Below, piece by piece: positions 52,398 to 59,855 of a stretch of 64,000 bases of DNA. Source of the stretch: an uncultured Opitutia bacterium (GTDB lineage: Bacteria > Verrucomicrobiota > Verrucomicrobiia > Opitutales > Opitutaceae); NCBI GenBank assembly GCA_903902745.1, contig CAIUWA010000052.1, positions 26,454 to 90,453 of the forward strand, written 5' to 3'. The translations under genes and the position numbers were made by a program. Numbering within the stretch: the first letter of the stretch is position 1; each line of letters starts with the position of its first letter. A model generated the notes under the pieces. The model saw only the letters and a program-made list of their open reading frames with translations, was not told the DNA's origin and did no database searches.

Positions 52398-53660
52398 ATG
52401 GCAGATTCGCCCCAGGTAGTCATCGTCGGCGGCGGCGCGGCGGGTTTTTTTGCGGCGATCACGTGCGCCGAGAAAAATCCGGCGGCGCGCGTCACGCTGT
52501 TTGAAGCCACGGCGCATCCGCTGGCCAAGGTGCGCGTGTCCGGCGGCGGGCGCTGCAACGTGACCCATGCCTGCTTCGACCCGCGCGAGCTGGTGAAACG
52601 CTACCCGCGCGGCGGGCGCGAACTCCTCGGCCCGTTCCACCGCTGGCAGCCGCGCGACACGGTCGCCTGGTTCGCGGAGCGCGGGGTCGAGCTGAAGACC
52701 GAGTCGGACGGCCGGATGTTTCCAGTGACGGACAGCTCGGAGACGATCGTCGACTGCCTGCGGCAGGCCGCGGAAAAAGCAGGCGTCAAGGTCGTGACCA
52801 GCATGGGCGTGCGCTCCGCGCTGGGCCGGCCGCCCCCGCGCCCGGGCGTTGCGCCGTTGCCGCCGCTGTTTGCGCTGACGCTGACGGACGGCGGCGCGCT
52901 GAATTGCGACCGGCTGCTGCTGGCCACGGGCGGCAACCGGTCCTCCGCCGGGCTGACCATCGCGCAAGGGCTCGGGCATGCGATCGAGCCTCCCGTGCCC
53001 TCGCTCTTCACGTTTCACGTGGACGATCCGCGCATCGACGGCATTTCGGGCGTGTCGGTGGAAAACACGGTCACGACCGTGCGCAGCCTGAAACTGCGCG
53101 ATAGCGGGCCGCTGCTGGTGACGCACTGGGGCCTGAGCGGCCCGGCGATCCTGAAACTCTCCGCGTGGGGCGCCCGCGAACTCGCGGCGGTCAACTATGA
53201 GTTCACCCTCGGCGTGAATTTCACGCCGGCGCATACACGCGAATCCCTCGTGCGCGCACTGGGCGCGGTGCGCACGACCAATCCGCGCAAGCAGCTCGGC
53301 ACGTGGTGCCCGCTCGAACTGCCCCAGCGGCTTTGGGAAAAACTGCTGGCGGCGGCCAAGATCCCGCCGACGACCCTGTGGACCAATGTTTCCAATGACA
53401 CGCTCGGCTCGCTCGCCGCCCAGATCGTGACGGCCGAGTTCAAGGTGGTTGGCAAGAGCATGAACAAGGAGGAATTTGTCACCTGCGGCGGCGTGCGCCT
53501 GAGCGAGGTCGACTTCAAGACAATGGAAAGCCGCCTCTGCCCCGGGCTGCATTTCGCCGGCGAGGTGCTCGATATCGACGGCATCACCGGCGGCTTTAAT
53601 TTTCAATCCGCCTGGACCACGGGCTGGCTCGCGGGGCAGGCGATGGCGGGGACCGATTGA
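52398..53660 (+). CDS. HI0933/YhiN-family flavoprotein
   Basis: This 420-residue protein has the dinucleotide-binding motif VVIVGGGAAGFFAAI at the N-terminus, then the family signature LAKVRVSGGGRCNVTHA. A C-terminal FAGEVLDIDGITGGFNFQSA completes the FAD-binding fold. Members are NAD(P)/FAD-dependent oxidoreductases of unknown physiological reaction. It is complete in length. Confidence 0.93.
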   Translation: MADSPQVVIVGGGAAGFFAAITCAEKNPAARVTLFEATAHPLAKVRVSGGGRCNVTHACFDPRELVKRYPRGGRELLGPFHRWQPRDTVAWFAERGVELKTESDGRMFPVTDSSETIVDCLRQAAEKAGVKVVTSMGVRSALGRPPPRPGVAPLPPLFALTLTDGGALNCDRLLLATGGNRSSAGLTIAQGLGHAIEPPVPSLFTFHVDDPRIDGISGVSVENTVTTVRSLKLRDSGPLLVTHWGLSGPAILKLSAWGARELAAVNYEFTLGVNFTPAHTRESLVRALGAVRTTNPRKQLGTWCPLELPQRLWEKLLAAAKIPPTTLWTNVSNDTLGSLAAQIVTAEFKVVGKSMNKEEFVTCGGVRLSEVDFKTMESRLCPGLHFAGEVLDIDGITGGFNFQSAWTTGWLAGQAMAGTD

Positions 53661-53672
53661 AGTCAGGACGAT

Positions 53673-53795
53673 CCGGTTTCACGCAGAGGCGCAGAGGACG
53701 CAGAGATCGGAAGGATCAGGAACGTAGGATTGGGTGTTCGAGCCATCGTCGCTTTGAGTTAACTCTGCGACCTCTGCGCCTCTGCGTGAAACCGG
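53673..53795. repeat. long inverted repeat, TTTCACGCAGAGGCGCAGAG type
   Basis: The left arm is 53673-53710 (CACGCAGAGGCGCAGAGGAC) and the right arm 53761-53795 (GACCTCTGCGCCTCTGCGTG). The loop is about 50 bp. It lies downstream of the HI0933-family gene. Outer flanks CCGGTTTC/GAAACCGG extend the pairing. Confidence 0.85.
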
Positions 53796-53864
53796 CTTGA
53801 TGACCGGAAATCCTGGAAACGGAATTGCCCGAAGGACTCTTTGCCCATCCCCTCTCTCCGAAAC

Positions 53865-54815
53865 ATGCCTACCTACTGGCATCTCCTGCTGCTGATTCTC
53901 CCGGTGTTCGCGCTCGTCGCGATTGGCGTGGTCATCCGGCGCGTGCACTGGGTCGAGGGCGAGGCGGAGACGAGCCTCATCCGGCTGGTAGTCAACCTGT
54001 GTTATCCCTGCCTCATTTTTGAATCGGTCGTGGGCAACAACGCGCTGCGCGAGCCGGCGAACGTGCTGCTGCCTCCACTGATCGGCTTTGCCCTGACCGC
54101 CGGCAACATTTTGCTCTGCCTTTATCTGGGCCGGAAGGTGCTGGGGCTGACGGTGGGCACGGGGCTGCGGACGTTCGCTCTGGCCACCGGCATCTGCAAT
54201 TACGGCTACATCCCGCTGCCGATCACGGCCGCGATGTGGGGCCGGGAAACGCAGGGCGTGTTGATGGTGCACAATGTCGGGGCGGAGGCGGCGGTCTGGA
54301 CGGTGGGCGTGCTGGTGCTGAGCGGTCTCTCGCTGCGCGAGGGCTGGCGCCGGCTGCTCAACCCGATCGTGCTCACGCTGGTCGCGGCGATGCTGGTCAA
54401 CTTCACGGGGATTTCCGATGACATCCCGCGCCTCGTGATGGATCTCGTGCATGCGCTGGCCGTCTGTGCGATTCCGCTCGGCCTGCTGATGGTGGGCGTG
54501 ACGCTGGCGAATTATCTCAACGGGCTGGGCGACCTGGTGCGGCCCAAGATCACCCTCGGTTCCGCGGTGCTGCGGCTGGGCATGCTGCCGCTGATCATCC
54601 TGATCGTGGCGCGGTGGCTGCCGTGCTCGGTGGAATTCAAGCGCGTGCTCGTGATGCAGGCGGCGATGCCCTCGGGGGTTTTCCCGATCGTGCTCGCCCG
54701 CCATTACGGCGGCCAGCCGCTGACGGCGGTGCAGGTGGTGCTGGGCACCTCGGCGCTGGGCATCCTCACGATCCCGCTGTGGATCCGCTTCGGGCTCGTG
54801 TGGGTGGGAGTGTGA
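53865..54815 (+). CDS. AEC-family (auxin-efflux-carrier-like) transporter
   Basis: This is a 316-residue protein from ATG 53865 (MPTYWHLLLLILPVFALVAI). It has about ten transmembrane helices in two inverted halves and a central family segment FALATGICNYGYIPLPI. The second half has VLVMQAAMPSGVFPIVLA. AEC members export or exchange organic acids; the substrate here is unknown. Confidence 0.9.
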   Translation: MPTYWHLLLLILPVFALVAIGVVIRRVHWVEGEAETSLIRLVVNLCYPCLIFESVVGNNALREPANVLLPPLIGFALTAGNILLCLYLGRKVLGLTVGTGLRTFALATGICNYGYIPLPITAAMWGRETQGVLMVHNVGAEAAVWTVGVLVLSGLSLREGWRRLLNPIVLTLVAAMLVNFTGISDDIPRLVMDLVHALAVCAIPLGLLMVGVTLANYLNGLGDLVRPKITLGSAVLRLGMLPLIILIVARWLPCSVEFKRVLVMQAAMPSGVFPIVLARHYGGQPLTAVQVVLGTSALGILTIPLWIRFGLVWVGV

Positions 54816-54820
54816 GAATT

Positions 54821-54912
54821 TGTTTCGCGCAGAGGCGCAAAGGCGCAGAGCGGGAACCAAGCGGATGAAAAACCGGCACTTTCTCCGTGCCTTTGCGCCG
54901 CTGCGCGAAACC
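54821..54912. repeat. long inverted repeat, TTTCGCGCAGAGGCGCAAAG type
   Basis: The left arm is 54821-54854 and the right arm 54880-54912 (CCGTGCCTTTGCGCCGCTGC). The loop is 25 bp. It lies between the AEC transporter and thioredoxin-like genes, both on the plus strand, so it is not limited to convergent junctions. Confidence 0.82.
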
Positions 54913-54974
54913 ATCCGATCTTTGGATCAACTGGCCGGTTGCCATGGTACGCATCATCGCACTTATTCGGGGAG

Positions 54975-55466
54975 GTGAAGAACTTCCTCGCCCTCTTCGT
55001 TTTGCTGGCTGCGGTCTCGGGGCTGCGCGCGGCCGCGCCGCTGACGGTGGAGCAACAGGTCTCCGAGGCGATCAAGTCGACCGGCGTGACCGTGGTGCAT
55101 CTCTGGGCGCCGTGGTGCCCGAATTGTGCCGAGGAGATGGCGAAGAACGCCTGGGCCAAGTTCATCGGCTCGAATCCGAAGGTGAATTTCATCTTCGTGA
55201 CGATCTGGAGCGATGAGGACGGCCGCGCGGTCCTCGCGAAAAACGGCGTGGGCCCGCAGAAGAATTTTCACCTCTACCTGCACGAGAATCCGTCGCGGAT
55301 CGACGGGGAGAAAATGATGACCTTCTGGGGCCTGCCGGTGACCTGGACCCCGAGCACGTGGATCTTCCGGAACGGCCGCCTCCGCTACGCGATCAACTAC
55401 GGCGAGGTGCGTTGGCCGATGCTGCAGCAGCTCGTCAATGACACCACGGGCAACTGGGATCGCTGA
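54975..55466 (+). CDS. secreted thioredoxin-like protein
   Basis: This is a 163-residue protein from GTG 54975, which opens directly into a signal peptide (KNFLALFVLLAAVSGLRA). The redox motif WCPNC (Cys48, Cys51) is in VVHLWAPWCPNCAEEM. The cis-Pro region is GLPVTWTPSTWIF. It probably acts as a periplasmic thiol-disulfide oxidoreductase. An upstream in-frame ATG at 54939 would give an unlikely signal-less leader. Confidence 0.85.
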   Translation: MKNFLALFVLLAAVSGLRAAAPLTVEQQVSEAIKSTGVTVVHLWAPWCPNCAEEMAKNAWAKFIGSNPKVNFIFVTIWSDEDGRAVLAKNGVGPQKNFHLYLHENPSRIDGEKMMTFWGLPVTWTPSTWIFRNGRLRYAINYGEVRWPMLQQLVNDTTGNWDR

Positions 55467-55470
55467 GAGG

Positions 55471-55558
55471 GTAATCGCGGAAGCGCGGAGGGGCGGAAAA
55501 TACTGGGAATCCGATCCTTTAGTTCCGCGTTTTCGCTTTTCCGCGCTTCCGCGATCAA
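55471..55558. repeat. inverted TCGCGGAAGCGCGGAG-type repeat
   Basis: The left arm is 55471-55502 (ATCGCGGAAGCGCGGAGGGG) and the right arm 55523-55558 (CGCTTTTCCGCGCTTCCGCG). It fills the gap between the convergent thioredoxin-like and SMP-30-like genes and covers the SMP-30-like stop codon (55555-55557). It may serve as a bidirectional terminator. Confidence 0.78.
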
Positions 55559-56856
55559 AGTTTGGTCCGGAAAACCGGCACCGGTCGCGGGGCGGTCGGC
55601 TTGGGTTCGGGGTCTTCGAAGCGGCTCCAGCCGGCGTTGCCGATGAAAAAGAAATAATCGTCGGTCACACACCCGAGCGCGGGCTCGGCCATAGCAAGGT
55701 GTGCGGACTCGAGCACCTTCACGTCGACAACGGACTCGCCCGCATCGTCCACGACGAGACGGAGGATACGGACGGGACGCAGGCCATTTTGGACCGCGAG
55801 CAAGTCGCCGTTCGGCGCGCGCGCCAGGCCGTCGAGGCCGAGCAGGGTGGTGTTGGGCGGCTGGTCGAGCCGGCGTACCGTGCGCTTGGCGAGGTTCACG
55901 CTCAACAAGCCGTTGGTGTGGTCGGAGAGAAACAAATTCCGGCCGTCCGCGGAAAACGCGAGGCCCTGCAGCGAGACGAATTCATCGCTCTGCAGAAAAC
56001 GCTCCGGCGCCTTCGCGCCGGGCGCGAGCCGCCAGAGCGCGCCGTCCACGCTGTCGGTGGCAAACACGCTGCCATCCGGGGCGAGGGCGAGGTCGCCGAC
56101 CACGCGGGCCCGCTTGCTGGACGGTAGCAGGGCCACGCGCCGCAGCTGGCCCGTAACGAGGTCGAACTCCGCGATCCCGGCGAGGCCGTCCTGCTCCGGC
56201 GTGTAGCCGGACACGCCGGGCGCCATGCTGGTCGCCGCCCAGAGCGCGCCGCGCTCCTCATCGACCGCGAGGCCAAAGACGCCGAACAGCGAGTCGGCGG
56301 GCTCGCTGAAGCGCCGCACCTTGCCGTCGGCCGCACGCACCCACACGGCGCGCAGGTGGACGTCGCCGAAGAAAAATTCGTTGGTCTTCGCGCGCCAGGC
56401 GATGCCCTCGATCACTCCGGTCATGCCCGGCAGCGAGTACGCCATCTCGTGGTCGCCGACGGGATTGAGGTTCGCATCGAGCCGCTTCAGCACTGCCTTG
56501 AAGTCGGCGCGGTCATACAGCGCGGCGAGGTTCTTGTTCTGGTCCACCGGCGAGTTCGCGCCGAGATCGGCCAGCCGGCCGAGCGAGGCCACGGCGTCCT
56601 CCGGCCGGTCGTTGGCGACCTGCGCCTCGGCGAGGTTGACGAGCAGCCGCGGAAAATCCGGCCGGAGCGCGACGGCCGCCTCCATCTTCGAAAGGTAGGC
56701 CCGGTCATTCTTCGCCTCGTGCGCGGCGATCGCCTCGCGCGCCAGCCGGCGCGCCGTGACCACGGCCGGCTCGGCGGCGGTTGAAGCCAGCCTGGTGCCC
56801 ATGCCGAGGACGAGCAAAAGCATGTGGCGGGAAAACAGGGAGTTCGGATTTTTCAC
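55555..56856 (-). CDS. secreted TPR-like/SMP-30-like beta-propeller protein
   Basis: This 433-residue protein has a signal peptide and a short helical TPR-like segment (residues about 30-125; RPDFPRLLVNLAEAQVANDRPEDAV). An SMP-30/gluconolactonase-like propeller follows, with repeated blades such as SLFGVFGLAVDEERGALWAAT, VVGDLALAPDGSVFATDSVDG and SLQGLAFSADGRNLFLSDHTN. It may hydrolyse or bind a lactone; the activity is not assignable. The C-terminus (PVFRTKL) is in a repeat arm. Confidence 0.83.
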   Translation of the reverse strand: MKNPNSLFSRHMLLLVLGMGTRLASTAAEPAVVTARRLAREAIAAHEAKNDRAYLSKMEAAVALRPDFPRLLVNLAEAQVANDRPEDAVASLGRLADLGANSPVDQNKNLAALYDRADFKAVLKRLDANLNPVGDHEMAYSLPGMTGVIEGIAWRAKTNEFFFGDVHLRAVWVRAADGKVRRFSEPADSLFGVFGLAVDEERGALWAATSMAPGVSGYTPEQDGLAGIAEFDLVTGQLRRVALLPSSKRARVVGDLALAPDGSVFATDSVDGALWRLAPGAKAPERFLQSDEFVSLQGLAFSADGRNLFLSDHTNGLLSVNLAKRTVRRLDQPPNTTLLGLDGLARAPNGDLLAVQNGLRPVRILRLVVDDAGESVVDVKVLESAHLAMAEPALGCVTDDYFFFIGNAGWSRFEDPEPKPTAPRPVPVFRTKL

Positions 56857-56910
56857 GCAACGAAGGGCGGTAGGATGAAAGGATCAGCACTCCTTCGCCG
56901 CACACGCGGC

Positions 56911-57273
56911 CTAGACGTTGGCCAGCGCGGCTGCGACGAACTGGTTGAGACTTTCGCCGCGGGCCAGCGCCCGGAGCGATGCTTTCTTGTGTAGGGCCGG
57001 CGCGACCCGGACCACAAACTGGCCACTGTATTTTTTGCCCGCCGTGCCCGCTGGCAGCGGGTGGCCGTCCGCGAGCATGATTTCCACCCATTCCTCAACG
57101 ATGGTACTGAGCTGGGCCATGACCTCGGCCTCCGTGCGGCCATGGCAGCAGGGTCCGATGATGGGCGGGGCGCTGCCGACAAAGCAGCCGTCCTTATCCG
57201 ACCACTCCACCAGCTTGAGGTAGCGGCGGGCCAGCAGGGCAGGGGTCTCGGTCTTGTGGGAGGGTGCTTTCAT
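56911..57273 (-). CDS. hicB: HicB-family antitoxin
   Basis: This 120-residue protein has a partial-RNase-H-like HicB fold (KDGCFVGSAPPIIGPCCHGRTEAEVMAQL) and a C-terminal ribbon-helix-helix DNA-binding part (SGQFVVRVAPALHKKASLRALARGESLNQFV). It overlaps hicA by ATGA (57270-57273). HicB neutralises HicA and autoregulates the operon. Confidence 0.9.
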   Translation of the reverse strand: MKAPSHKTETPALLARRYLKLVEWSDKDGCFVGSAPPIIGPCCHGRTEAEVMAQLSTIVEEWVEIMLADGHPLPAGTAGKKYSGQFVVRVAPALHKKASLRALARGESLNQFVAAALANV

Positions 57274-57464
57274 GGATTGGAGAGTGAAATTTTCCGGCGG
57301 ACTTCCTTTTCCTGATAATGGTGGGCGTCGCCACCGGCCTGGCCGGAGAGGGTGACGCGGATCCCTTGTGGGTGGATATAGTTGCGGTGGCTGCCCTTGC
57401 CGCCCCGGTTGACAAAGCCGGCCCGTTCGAGGTCGGCCATCAGCTCACGGAGCTTTCTGGGCAT
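57270..57464 (-). CDS. hicA: HicA-family mRNA interferase toxin
   Basis: This 64-residue protein has the family motif GGKGSHRNYIHPQGI with catalytic His26. The N-terminus (MPRKLRELMADLERAGFVN) and small size are typical. HicA cleaves mRNA. It is the first gene of a two-gene hicA-hicB operon, the canonical order. The divergent gene is the enolase-superfamily protein. Confidence 0.9.
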   Translation of the reverse strand: MPRKLRELMADLERAGFVNRGGKGSHRNYIHPQGIRVTLSGQAGGDAHHYQEKEVRRKISLSNP

Positions 57465-57613
57465 TCCAGTATCAGAACGATACTATTGATCGTGGCAAGC
57501 GCCGATGTGACTGCTGGTCGTCAACCGGGGATTGTTACAAGTTTGACGGTGGGGCGGGGTGGCGCGACTTTTGGGGCGAGTTCTCCCTCGTGGAGTTCTA
57601 TGCGTTTTCCCCC

Positions 57614-59047
57614 ATGCCCCGCGTTACCGACATCCGCCCGTGCGCCGCGAGCGTCTATTTTCTCCCGGTGGTGAACCGGGTGCCGCTGAAGTTTGGCCAT
57701 GAAGTGGTCACCGGGGTCACCTGTGCCCGCGTCAGCGTGTGGGTCAAGGACCGCCAGGGGAGAAGGGCCGTGGGCTGGGGCGAAACGCCGCTCTCCGCCA
57801 GCTGGGTCTGGCCGGGCGAGCTATCGTTTGCCGAGCGCGAGGCCCAGTTGAAGGATTTCTGCATCGTCCTGGCGAAGGCGTGGGCCGACTTCGGCGAGTT
57901 TGGCCATCCTCTCGAGGTCGGCTACGCTTTTCAGGAGACGCGTCTTCCCGCGCTGCTCGATGAGTTGAACCGGACCCCGTCGCGACAACAGTCTCCGATG
58001 CCGTGGCTGGCGGCGCTGGTATGCTGTTCGGCCTTTGACTTGGCGCTGCATGACGCCTTTGGCCAGCTGGCCGGTCTGCCGATTTACGACAGCTACACGC
58101 CGGAGTTCATGAATTTCGACCTCGCGCATTACATGACGCCAGCGAAGGACTCCGCCGTCCGGTTCGAGGGAAAGTATCCGCGGGATTTTCTCGTCCACCC
58201 GGCCCCGCGCCAGCTGCCTGTCTGGCATCTGGTCGGCGGGCTCGACCCGCTGGATGCCGCGGATCAGTCCGGCCCGGCCGTGCAGGACGGGCATCCCGTC
58301 CTGCTGCGGGACTGGATCGCCCAGGACGGATTGCGCTGCCTCAAGATCAAGCTGCGCGGCAACGACCAGGCCTGGGACCTTGACCGCATCCTGAAGGTCG
58401 GCCGCGTGGCGCAGGAGCTCGGTGTGCCGTGGCTCACGGTGGACTTCAATTGCACGGTCACCGATCCAGAATATGTGAACGTGATTCTCGACGAGCTGCG
58501 CGACCGCGAGCCGCGCATTTACGGCTCCATCCTGTATGTCGAGCAGCCCTTCCCGTACGACCTGGAGAAACATCACATTGATGTGCGCAGCGTATCGGCC
58601 CGGAAGCCGCTGTTCATGGACGAGAGCGCGCACGGCTGGCCGCAAATCGCCCTGGGCCGCGAGCTGGGCTGGACCGGCGTAGCGCTCAAGACCTGCAAGA
58701 CGCAGACCGGCGCAATCCTCGGCGCGTGCTGGGCGAAGGCCCACGGCATGACCCTGATGGTGCAGGATCTCACCAATCCGATGCTGGCGATGATTCCCCA
58801 TGCCCAGCTGGCGGCTCACGTCGGCCCGATCATGGGCGTGGAGAGCAACGCGATGCAGTTTTATCCCGACGTCTCGAAGCCGGAAGCCGCCGTGCATCCC
58901 GGTCTCTACCGGCGGCGCAACGGCCAGCTGGATCTCTCGAGCATTCGCGGCCCCGGCTTTGGCTATCGCCTTGATGAAATCGTTCGCGTGTTGCCCGCTC
59001 CCGCGGCCGGCTTCGGGCTGATGCCGGCTACGGCGGCGCTTAGTTAG
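57614..59047 (+). CDS. enolase-superfamily enzyme (mandelate racemase/muconate-lactonizing type)
   Basis: This is a 477-residue protein from ATG 57614. Active-site residues are in place: Lys244 and Lys246 (KIK), metal ligands Asp277 (VDFN), Glu310 (YVEQP) and Asp336-Glu337 (MDES), and Lys359 (ALKTCK). The long N-terminal capping domain is unusual. Superfamily members epimerise, dehydrate or lactonise sugar acids. The neighbouring DUF1080 protein suggests a sugar-degradation role. The exact reaction is not assignable. Confidence 0.9.
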   Translation: MPRVTDIRPCAASVYFLPVVNRVPLKFGHEVVTGVTCARVSVWVKDRQGRRAVGWGETPLSASWVWPGELSFAEREAQLKDFCIVLAKAWADFGEFGHPLEVGYAFQETRLPALLDELNRTPSRQQSPMPWLAALVCCSAFDLALHDAFGQLAGLPIYDSYTPEFMNFDLAHYMTPAKDSAVRFEGKYPRDFLVHPAPRQLPVWHLVGGLDPLDAADQSGPAVQDGHPVLLRDWIAQDGLRCLKIKLRGNDQAWDLDRILKVGRVAQELGVPWLTVDFNCTVTDPEYVNVILDELRDREPRIYGSILYVEQPFPYDLEKHHIDVRSVSARKPLFMDESAHGWPQIALGRELGWTGVALKTCKTQTGAILGACWAKAHGMTLMVQDLTNPMLAMIPHAQLAAHVGPIMGVESNAMQFYPDVSKPEAAVHPGLYRRRNGQLDLSSIRGPGFGYRLDEIVRVLPAPAAGFGLMPATAALS

Positions 59048-59071
59048 CTAACCCCATTTCTCAAATCCCCC

Positions 59072-59851
59072 ATGAAAAATTCCCCGTTCCGCCTCGGTCT
59101 TCTCTTCGCTTGCCTCACCTTTGCCCACCTCGTGTCGGCCGCGGATGACGGCTTCCGCTCTCTGTTCAACGGCAAGGATCTCACCGGCTGGGACGGCAAT
59201 CCGGCCGTGTGGTCCGTGCGCGACGGTGCCATCACCGGCGTCACGCAGGGTCCCGAGAGCCTGCCCTACAATCAGTTTGTGATCTGGCGGGCCGGCACCG
59301 TGAAAAATTTCGAGCTGCACGCCAAGCTGCGGCAGTCGGGCAACAACAGCGGCTTCCAGTATCGCAGCCGGGAGCTGCCCGAGGTCGGCCCCTGGTCCAT
59401 GGCCGGCTACCAGTGCGACGCCCACTCGCGGGTGAGCAGCAACGGCAAGCTCTACGAGGAGCTCGGCCGCACCACGCTCGCGGAAAACGGCCAGTCGGTC
59501 GTGATCGATCCACAGGGCGTGCGCTGGCTGGTGGAGCAGCGCGAGCCGGTCGTGGTCGATTCGGCGGAGTGGAACGACTTTACCGTGATCGCGCAGGGCA
59601 ACCACGTCATCCACAAGATCAATGGCCACCTCACGGTCGAGGTCTGGGATTTCCAAGCCAAGGTGCGGCAGCCGGAGGGGCTGTTCGCGATCCAGATTCA
59701 CCGCGGGCCGGCGATGATCGCGCAGGCGAAGGACATCATGCTGAAGGTGCTGCCGGATGCGCCCGAGACCCCTTTCAACCCCGCCCTGATTCCCGCCGGC
59801 GCCAAGAAGCTCGACGCGCTGCCGCCCGCGACCCTGCCGAAAAAATCCTGA
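59072..59851 (+). CDS. DUF1080 (3-keto-disaccharide hydrolase) protein, secreted
   Basis: This 259-residue protein has a signal peptide (to about residue 23). A concanavalin-like lectin/glucanase fold follows, with the signature FRSLFNGKDLTGWDGNPA, LRQSGNNSGFQYRSR and AEWNDFTVIAQGNHVIHKING. DUF1080 proteins include 3-keto-glycoside hydrolases and are abundant in PVC-group bacteria. It is 24 bp after the enolase gene and 4 bp before the cytochrome gene. Confidence 0.92.
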   Translation: MKNSPFRLGLLFACLTFAHLVSAADDGFRSLFNGKDLTGWDGNPAVWSVRDGAITGVTQGPESLPYNQFVIWRAGTVKNFELHAKLRQSGNNSGFQYRSRELPEVGPWSMAGYQCDAHSRVSSNGKLYEELGRTTLAENGQSVVIDPQGVRWLVEQREPVVVDSAEWNDFTVIAQGNHVIHKINGHLTVEVWDFQAKVRQPEGLFAIQIHRGPAMIAQAKDIMLKVLPDAPETPFNPALIPAGAKKLDALPPATLPKKS

Positions 59852-59855
59852 TCCG